Shown here piece by piece: positions 45,242-51,830 of a stretch of DNA of 51,830 nucleotides. The notes beneath the pieces are model-generated. The model worked only from the letters and a program-made list of their open reading frames with translations. It was not told the origin of the DNA and did no database searches. This stretch comes from Symbiodinium natans. Taxonomy: Eukaryota; Sar; Dinophyceae; Suessiales; Symbiodiniaceae. The stretch lies in assembly GCA_905221605.1 (NCBI GenBank), contig CAJNDS010000916.1:1-51830 (forward strand), written 5' to 3'. Every line of letters begins with the position of its first letter. The stretch's first letter is position 1. The translations under genes and the position numbers were made by a program.

Positions 45242-46929
45242 GAAGCGCATCTCCTCAAGATTCTGGACGTGAACCGCCTATGGCTGGCTGGGGCACAACG
45301 ATCTTCCCTGCTGTCCGGGTGGGGCACTTCTGGGTTTTTTGTTGGGGGGGGGGGGGGATGTAAGGTACTTATACTTCCCTATCCCTAAAACCCTAACCCC
45401 CCCCCCCCCCTAGCCCCCCCAACGAGCTCATACCCTAAACCCTAAACCCTAAACCCTAAACCCTAAACCCTAAACCCTAAACCCTAAACCCTACAAGCCA
45501 CCTGCAGCCTGCAAGGCCCCTGCCACCAGCTTTCACGCTTCTTGGCCTCAGTTTAGGGTTTAGGGTTTAGGGTTTGGGGTTTGGGGTTTGGGGTTTGGGG
45601 TTTGGGGTTTGGGGTTTGGGGTTTGGGGTTTGGGCCTGGTAAGTAAGAAACTTGTGTTAGGTAGCTCACGAGACTAGTATGGGTTTGGGGTTTAGGGTTT
45701 AAGGGTTTAGGGACGGCGGCGTTAGGTTTTTTTATATGTTTTTTGTATACCCGAAACCCCCAACCTCTAACCCGAGCCCCGCCCCCCCCCCCCCCCCCGT
45801 AGGCCAACCTCGAAAGCAAAAGAGGCTACTGCATAGACTACATATCCCTTCCTTGTCTTCCCAAAGACTAACGTTCATATCGGGGCGACCTGTCAAATAT
45901 TGCCCTATCAGAACTTCACATCAACTCCCTCACAGCGCTAACCGCGAACATTGCATCAATGTAGTGTGAATAAAATAAGTTTTTGTACAGAAGCTTTCTG
46001 TATGTGAAGGCCTCATAAGAGTCTTATACCTCCACAGGGTCATGCGCTGGCCTTTTACTAAGCTTTTAACGAAGTTCCGTTTCATTGGCATCCCTACCTT
46101 TCCACAGCAAGTGCTTCGGCTTACTAGTACAATTTGGTCCACTTCCCCGACTACTCGAACGAAGACTGTATAGTAAGGATCCTGGACTGACTGAATGAAT
46201 GAATGTATTACGTATGCATGTGTATACACAGATGTACATGACAATTTTGTTACACATCTACATAAATACACGCCAAGCAATCGGTCGGTTCATTTTGGTT
46301 GTGTAAGTTCATTGAGCAGCCCTGCCGAGTGGCTTCGGGTGCCGCTGTAAAGATTTTTCGTTTTCCTTCTGTGCAGGGGTGCAAGGGGTTGAGGGAGCCT
46401 GCCCCTTAAACCCTAAACCCTAAAACCCGAAACACCTCAAAACCGTCACACTGCTTTGCCTTAATTAGGTGCAATGGGTTGGTTCATGGGGATCGACCAT
46501 AGGGTTAATGATTTGGGGGAGCCCTCAGATCGTGAGGTATGATGCCCTTGAACATCACGGGACTCTACTTTGGACCCTTGAGGTTGTACCCTTGCGTGTG
46601 GGGGCCCTTCCTTAAGAGCCCTAAGGCAATATTAGGGCCAAGGTAGGCGTACATTAAGGGAAACCTTTAGGGGTGCAACCTTAGGAGTACGAGTCTTCAC
46701 CCCTTGAAAACAACTAACATCGCCATTCGTAGAAATCACGCTCCCAACCATTCGGATTCGGCAAAGCATATGCTTCACATAGCTCCCATACATACTCCTG
46801 CAGACCATGTGTTTCTGACTTTGGGCGAGACTTAGCTGCCCTCATCGGATATGGAGCGTCATTCTATTGATTCTATCGTGAACGGCGAGTCTGTGTGATT
46901 GTGCTCTAGCTGCTAGCCCTCTCGCTTGG
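45242..46929. other. repeats and unique sequence with no recognised gene
   Basis: G and C homopolymers (45344-45357, 45399-45411, 45781-45798), a CCCTAAA block (45433-45495) and a homogeneous GGGGTTT array (45570-45635). 45800-46360 is unique, less repetitive DNA with no convincing frame. An inverted-repeat element at about 46578-46690 has TGAGGTTGTACCC and GGGTGCAACCTTA. Confidence 0.6.
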
Positions 46930-47115
46930 ATGTTTAGGTATAGGCTAGGGCGTTGTAGTCTCTGTGTGGACCAAGCAGGATACCCTGTCAGAATCTGTTC
47001 ACAGGCCCGGAACGTTGTTGGTGGCGTCCTGCTGGTCAGAGCGGTACCGACTCGTGCGTCAGAATCAGATCGTCGACACGGCTGCCTGGCCGGCTTTGGA
47101 TCAACACCCCACATT
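46930..47115 (+). CDS. weak exon candidate
   Basis: Open frame with RCSLCVDQAGYPVRICSQAR and VVGGVLLVRAV up to CCACATTC, where a short telomeric tract starts. ACATTC is repeated at the other side of the tract (47110-47115, 47139-47144). Confidence 0.4.
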
Positions 47116-47309
47116 CTAAACCCTAAACCCTGAACCCTACATTCGGACTTCAAAGCAGCTTTGGGCTGGAAGCCTTCTTAAGAGGCTCCCAGTATAGCCG
47201 GAACCCTAAACCCTAAACCCTTTGAACCCTAGACCCGAGACCCTAGACCCTAAACCCTAAACCCTAAACCCTAAACCCTACCACCCCTCAACCCGAAAAC
47301 CTAAACCCG

Positions 47310-47393
47310 TCCTGGAGCCAAACTCTCTGGATCGACCTCATGGATTTGAGGTCACACTGCTCTGCCAAAGAGGTCGTGAAAATCGAGCCCTAA
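47310..47393 (+). CDS. candidate terminal exon
   Basis: SWSQTLWIDLMDLRSHCSAK, then EVVKIEP and TAA at 47391-47393. Clean single frame. Confidence 0.5.
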   Translation, partial: SWSQTLWIDLMDLRSHCSAKEVVKIEP

Positions 47394-47500
47394 AGCCTAC
47401 AAAGCCTGAAGCCTACATGTAGGGTTCAGGGTTTAGGGTTTGGGGTTTAGGGTTTAGGGTTTAGGGTTTAGGGTTTAGGGTTTTAGGTGTTCTTTTCCAG

Positions 47501-47622
47501 GTCGGCAGGTGAGAAGCTCCCAAACCTTGTACTCGAGAAAGCCCTATACAAGCCCAAGGAGCGCCTGCAATGCGTCAACGGCGATTGGTACAACAGCTCC
47601 TGGGCGGATGGAGGGTTTGAGT
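47501..47622 (+). CDS. exon, Cys/Trp-rich extracellular-type module
   Basis: Between CTTTTCCAG and GAGT|GTAGGG, a strong acceptor and usable donor. Encodes EKLPNLVLEKALYKPKERLQ, then CVNGDWYNSSWADGGFEC. The RLQCVNGDWYNS...FEC arrangement recalls the C-x(n)-G-x-W-x(n)-C core of sushi/CCP-like modules, but the assignment is tentative. Confidence 0.68.
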
Positions 47623-47747
47623 GTAGGGGATTTAGGATTTCGGGTTTAGGGTTTAGGGTGCTTCTGAGGGGATCAAGGCATCACCTAACCTTAGACGCAC
47701 TACGGGTTTAGGGTTTAGGGTTAGGGTTTGGGGCCCGATGCCTGCAG

Positions 47748-47845
47748 TTCTACCTAAAGAAACCGACGGGGAGGTTCATGGTGTTGTTACCAGCAGGGCT
47801 TTATTTGAGTACCCAAACTCAGTCATGGCCACTTACCCGTCATAG
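47748..47845 (+). CDS. candidate terminal exon
   Basis: After GCCTGCAG; one frame reads FEYPNSVMATYPS to a TAG at 47843-47845, and a second frame (FYLKKPTGRFMVLLPAGLYL) is also open. Product unknown. Confidence 0.42.
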
Positions 47846-47927
47846 TCGCCCTAAGACGATGTAAGGACCTAAAGGCAAAAAATGCCATTCCTTAGGGGTC
47901 CATGAGGTTTATGGTCCATGTACTACT

Positions 47928-48070
47928 ATTTGCTTAAGAAGCTCCTCAAAAAGTAAACTTGGCAATCCCTATATGACCCGTGTAAGGATATATTTTTCAT
48001 TTGTTTTATTTATTTGTAGTATTTTTCGGGGGGAGGGGGGGGGGGAGGGGGGCTTCTTAAGCAAATAATA
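47928..48070. mobile_element. family A MITE
   Basis: Ends CTACTATTTGCTTAAGAAGC and GGCTTCTTAAGCAAATAATAG with a G-rich run (48029-48051). A family D-like fragment follows at 48079-48128. Confidence 0.83.
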
Positions 48071-48145
48071 GAGGAGTGTTGGGATGTACTCCCTATGAAG
48101 GACTGTTAGTGCAAGGGGCAACATCCAAAGAGCAGTCCCTATTTA

Positions 48146-48258
48146 GGTACATGGACCCTTTGGGATTGAACCTCCGAATGTGGTCTAAGGCTTGGGCAAG
48201 CCGGGTCTATCCGGATTGGCATGCGAAGGTTGCGTGCAGGCGGCGAGGGAGGGTATAG
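48146..48258 (+). CDS. weak exon candidate
   Basis: Frame with LNLRMWSKAWASRVYPDWHA, then KVACRRRGRV and TAG, the stop being inside GGTATAGGG repeat. Weak. Confidence 0.33.
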
Positions 48259-48543
48259 GGTTTAGGGTATAGGGTATAGGGTTTAGGGTTTAGGGTTTAG
48301 GGTTTAGGGTTTAGGGTCTACTGTTTAGGGTTTAGGATTGGGGCCTGCGGTGTGCCAGTAGATATCAGGATCTCGGGGAGTTCCAATGTTTAGGGGAACC
48401 TGGGTTGAGCCTTCGAAACCATACAGCCTGGAACCCAATAACCGAACCCTAAACCCTAAACCCTAAACCCTAAACCCTAAACTCTAAACCCCAAACCCCA
48501 AACCCCAAACCCCAAGCCCCAAACCCCAAGCCCCAAGCCCAAG

Positions 48544-48610
48544 CGATTTGCGGGCGCTGCGACGAGCAGCAGCGGGCGTGCGGAAGCTGCGCCCACGCGA
48601 ACACCAAGTC
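48544..48610 (+). CDS. candidate Cys-rich exon
   Basis: CGRCDEQQRACGSCAHANTK: two CxxC pairs, consistent with a small zinc-binding or disulfide module. Preceded by a CCCCAAA/CCCCAAG variant array (48485-48540). Confidence 0.52.
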
Positions 48611-48780
48611 TATTTAGGGTTTTAGGGTTTTAGGGTTTAGGGCTTCATCTTACTAACGCAGCCGCCCCAACGCCGTTTCGCACATCATGCGTGTTGGGAG
48701 GATAATTAAGCCTTCGATTGCCTTGGAAGATCCGTCAGGTTGACAGTTCTGGATCCTTGTAACCTCAGCCCCAGCAACCC

Positions 48781-48848
48781 TAAACCCTACACCCTAAACC
48801 CTAAACCCTACACCCTACACCCTAAACCCTAAACCCTAAACCCTAAAC
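48781..48848. repeat. telomeric block with CCCTACA variants
   Basis: C-strand array; the CCCTACA variant is clustered. Confidence 0.9.
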
Positions 48849-48852
48849 CCCC

Positions 48853-48955
48853 TGTAGCAAGCAGTCGAACCCTGGCCCGCACTGTTCCTGCCCCCCTTGG
48901 CTCGCAGGTCGGGTCACGCGGCTATGTAGCTTACGACAAGCGGAACGAGCAGGAG
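48853..48955 (+). CDS. candidate exon (one or two)
   Basis: One frame runs SKQSNPGPHCSCPPWLAGRV. Alternatively the exon starts at CGCAG|GTCGGG (48909) with RGYVAYDKRNEQE in another frame. Either way it ends at GAGG|GTTTAG. Confidence 0.43.
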
Positions 48956-49091
48956 GGTTTAGGGTTTAGGGTTTAGGGTTTAGGGTAAACTGAATCTCAA
49001 CACACCAAATGTCCTTGATATCAGAGGTGGGTAGGCTCTTCGGGCCGGATTTTTGGGGGTCTGGACCTTTTCGCTCCGAGTGGTTTCAGAG

Positions 49092-49125
49092 GCTTGAAGA
49101 AACACAAAAGGCCGCCCGAGGACCG
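49092..49125 (+). CDS. weak exon candidate, KHKRPPE-type
   Basis: LKKHKRPPEDRKP then TAA; resembles the segment in the exon at 43367. Boundaries not defined. Confidence 0.3.
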
Positions 49126-49449
49126 AAAGCCTTAAACCCACAACCCCCGAAGCCCTGAAGCTCCCTGTTTCAGACTAATGATAGACAGCCTACTAAACCC
49201 TAAGCCCTAAACCTTAAAACCCTATAACACCCTCTCGCAACTCCAGAAAACCCAAGAGGAGCAAGCCCCAAACTCAAAGAACCAAACCCTGAAGCCTGTG
49301 TGCCCCGTCGCGAAGGGTTTAGGGTTTAGGGTAAGAATCCCCCCCCCCACGAACAAAATGAAGTTAAACCGCTTTGATGCCAGCAAGAAAGACGACACAT
49401 GTCGGCGAAGTTCTCGCACCTTGTCCGTCTTTCACATAGAAGAAGCTAC

Positions 49450-49569
49450 TATTTGCTGCAGAGCCCCCAGAGAATAGAAAAGACGATGAGCCCTATATGT
49501 TCCTTCTAAGGAAAGTGTTTTATGTTTTTTTTTTTTTTTTGGGGGGGGGGTTCTTAAAAGCAATGAGTA
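49450..49569. mobile_element. family A MITE
   Basis: Ends CTACTATTTGCTGCAGAGC and TTCTTAAAAGCAATGAGTAG with T and G homopolymers inside. The rest of 49126-49948 shows only telomeric-like fragments and a GGTAACCTTTAACC-type inverted element near 49785-49860. Confidence 0.75.
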
Positions 49570-49948
49570 GAAAAGGTGTTTCTCCAACTTGCCTCTCTCA
49601 CAAGCAGCGGGTTGTTTCGAGTTTTGCGCCGCCGGAGTAGGCATGGCGATTGTGACTTGTGCTGGACTGGTGTGTGCAAGCCTTATAAACAGCAAACCCC
49701 AAACCCCCAAACCGCCAAACCCTCAACCCTATAAAACTTCAACCCTAAGCCCTAAACCCTAAGCCCTACCTAGTAGTAGAGTAGGTAACCTTTAACCTTT
49801 TTGGGGTAATCTATACCCCGTTTAATCCCAGAGGTTAACCTTTATTTCCCCCAGGTTACTGGACCACTGAGCCTAAGCCCCAAGCTCCCTTTGACGTCCC
49901 CAAGCCCCTCAACCCTAAAACCCCCAAAACCCTCCGCGCCCTCTGCAG

Positions 49949-50032
49949 GAGCTCTACTTCTTCAACCGCATGGGGCTCAGCATCTACACCGAGCTGGGCA
50001 TGGTCAAGGTGGGCGCAGATGGACCCCTCAAG
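49949..50032 (+). CDS. candidate exon
   Basis: 84 nt between CCTCTGCAG and CTCAAG|GTTTAG, the donor being the first bases of the telomeric array. Encodes ELYFFNRMGLSIYTELGMVK, then VGADGPLK. The VKVGADG motif resembles EVGPDGA at 1622 and AKVGSP at 28639. Confidence 0.63.
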
Positions 50033-50033
50033 G

Positions 50034-50104
50034 TTTAGGGTTTAGGGTTTAGGGTTTAGGGTTTAGGGTTTAGGGTTTAGGGTTTAGGGTTTAGGGTTTA
50101 GGGT
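50034..50104. repeat. telomeric block (TTTAGGG)n
   Basis: About ten perfect units, starting directly at the donor of the preceding exon. Confidence 0.95.
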
Positions 50105-50170
50105 CATTTCATCGTGCCATGAGGGGTTTCTGGGGGGCATAGATTCTTGGGAAGAGCTGACAGTTCGCAG

Positions 50171-50258
50171 ATTTTTGGGCCACTAGTGGATTCAGAGGAG
50201 GTCTGCCCATATCTTTTCCTCCTGAGCCCATGCGAGACTTGCCTTTGCCGCGGAGGGG
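50171..50258 (+). CDS. weak exon candidate, Cys-rich
   Basis: After AGTTCGCAG: IFGPLVDSEEVCPYLFLLSP, then CETCLCRGG. An AT-rich (ATGT/TATA)n tract follows at 50296-50345. Confidence 0.38.
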
Positions 50259-50984
50259 TTAAGGGATGGACTCTTTGTTGTTGTTTCTTTCTCTCTGTAT
50301 ATGTATATATATATGTATATATATATATATGTATGTATATGTAAACAGTCCAATGCACACCTTGAACCAGAAATCCTGGGATGCATATTGCATACATATT
50401 CATATACACATGTATACTTGCATGCGTTGATATATGTATACACACGGTATTCGTACATATTTCCGTTACGGTTATCTTGGGACAGGTATAACCACCCCAA
50501 AAGCTACAAACTCAAATCCTGCAGCCTAAAACCTAAAGCCGAAAGCCGAAAAGCCTAAACCCTAAACCCGAAACCCTAAACCCTAAACCCTAATCCTAAA
50601 CCCTAAACCCTAAACCCCAAACCCTCAAGCCCAAGGCTAAATCCAACTAGTCCCGGGGCCCATGTCGAGGGTGTGGGAGTCGAGAGTGCAGGGTCCAAGT
50701 GTTGGTCTCCATGGGCGTAGGATTTTGGGTGTAGGGTTTCGGATTTCAGGGTTTCAGGGTTTAGGATTTAGGGTTCAGGGTTTCAGGGGTTTCAGGGTTT
50801 AGGGGTTTCAGGGTTTCAGGGTTTCAGGGTTTCAGGGTTGGGGCGGGGGAGGGGGGTGGAGTGGCGGTTAGGGTTTAGGGGTTGGAGGTTGGGCGTCGGG
50901 CAGTGGGATACAGCTCGGGGGTTTGGGGGAGAGGGTTTCGGGTTTTTCGCGTAGGGCTTAAGATTCAAGACCTCTAGCTGACAG
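50259..50984. other. AT-rich microsatellite then telomeric variants
   Basis: TATATG repeats at 50296-50345, unique AT-rich DNA to 50500, CCCTAAA block 50555-50625, and TTTCAGGG variant units around 50745-50840. No gene recognised. Confidence 0.8.
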
Positions 50985-51059
50985 GAGCTCAGCGACCAGG
51001 CCAAGCACAAGCACTGTTTGCAGCCGTCCGACGATGGGAGCCTTGGACACGGTTCCAGG
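50985..51059 (+). CDS. candidate exon
   Basis: Between GCTGACAG and CCAGG|GTTTAG. Encodes ELSDQAKHKHCLQPSDDGSL, then GHGS. Product unknown. Confidence 0.48.
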
Positions 51060-51567
51060 GTTTAGGTTTCAGGGTTTAGTGTTTAGGGTTTAGGTTTAGG
51101 TTTAGGATTTAGGGTTTAGGGTGAAAGCTCACACACTAGCGGCTTCAGGTCTTTCGAAGGGAGAACAACCAACACCCTCCCTCGCCCTCCACCCGGCCCC
51201 CTCCCACACGAAGCCGCTCAGCTTCTACATCTACAGAACTCTTTTGGATAGCTGCTTACTAGGTCCTCCGACCCTCCAAGTAATCCGTTCCCCCTAATAT
51301 TAATACCCCCCTAATATAAAGAACCCCCTGGCCTAAAATCCCGATCCCGTGCCTGTTCCTATTAAAACCTCTACAGAGAGAGGGGGGAGTTAGGGGGGGC
51401 GGGGGTTGGAAGCCGGAAGCAGAAACATGAACCTTTTCCAAACGTAGCTGTCTAGGCTTCGGCTGGGCTGCTGAGCCAGCGTGCTACAATAAGGACGGGC
51501 TGGTTTTTCGGACAAACGATAAGAACCCCCCCTAATACAAAAAACCCTTTGGGGGTTTTTATACAAG
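51060..51567. other. telomeric fragment and unique DNA
   Basis: Short TTTAGGG block to 51122, then unique DNA with repeated CCCCCTAATA(T/C)AA motifs (51290-51320, 51527-51540). No exon recognised. Confidence 0.6.
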
Positions 51568-51595
51568 GGAGGGGGGGGGGGGGGGGGGGGGGGGT

Positions 51596-51658
<63 letters not shown>

Positions 51659-51671
51659 GGGGGGGGGGTGT

Positions 51672-51756
<85 letters not shown>

Positions 51757-51769
51757 GGGGGGGGGGTGT

Positions 51770-51830
<61 letters not shown>
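51568..51830. repeat. poly-G terminal tract
   Basis: About 260 bp almost purely G with rare T, the pattern GTGGGGGGGGGGTGTG occurring twice about 100 bp apart. It runs off the window end. A sequencing or assembly artefact is likely for at least part of it. Confidence 0.9.

Noticed and set aside
46300-46370. Possible tRNA-like segment in the unique region
   Set aside because: No cloverleaf with conserved A and B box positions could be made by eye.
1-51830. Dinoflagellate spliced-leader relics marking retrogenes
   Set aside because: No sequence resembling the conserved spliced-leader core was found upstream of any exon.

Overview
The window looks like nuclear DNA of a dinoflagellate. The evidence is: Arabidopsis-type telomere repeats (TTTAGGG/CCCTAAA) scattered through it in dozens of blocks on both strands; very small exon-like open stretches (about 35-320 nt) on the plus strand between them; non-canonical splice donors (GA and GC as well as GT); LamG/concanavalin-type lectin and PAN-like Cys-rich exons of the kind abundant in dinoflagellates; and dense short inverted-repeat elements. 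No bacterial operons, rRNA, tRNA or CRISPR were found. The species cannot be named from the sequence.

Layout. 1-25 kb: isolated candidate exons separated by introns made of telomeric repeats and MITE-like elements. The clearest exons are at 6352-6478 and 17859-17951 (PAN-like), 8198-8492 (two exons split by an intron with a flanking repeat), 20225-20543 (the longest) and 21963-22066. 23.2-24.7 kb: a foldback repeat, a second inverted-repeat element and a GA-rich minisatellite. 25.0-28.8 kb: gene copy 1 of a LamG-domain protein, cut into at least nine exons. 29.3-40.7 kb: gene copy 2 of the same family. Its two 5' exons are separated from the main exon by about 10 kb of (TG)n microsatellite and a retroelement, and that main exon (39.6-40.46 kb) is uninterrupted. 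30.5-39.1 kb: a Penelope-like retroelement with 283-bp direct terminal repeats, several ORFs, a GIY-YIG nuclease region upstream of the reverse transcriptase, and a CxC motif. 40.7-51.8 kb: more telomeric blocks and candidate exons, ending in poly-G.

The most informative result comes from comparing the two LamG gene copies. Six introns of copy 1 are absent from copy 2, and one intron of copy 2 is absent from copy 1. All seven sit between 4-bp direct repeats starting with G (GTTA, GTCT, GAGC, GCTG, GATC, GAAC/GAAG, GAGA), and most have recognisable terminal inverted repeats. The first two bases of the left target duplication become the splice donor (GT, GA or GC) and the element end supplies AG. 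These are therefore best read as recent intron gains by several introner-type transposon families. Separately, several telomeric-repeat blocks sit between 6- to 23-bp duplications of flanking DNA, which suggests insertion at staggered breaks.

Limits. Exon boundaries outside the two-copy comparison are judged by eye from open frame, composition and splice-like flanks. Exons were not assembled into genes, and no similarity search was run.
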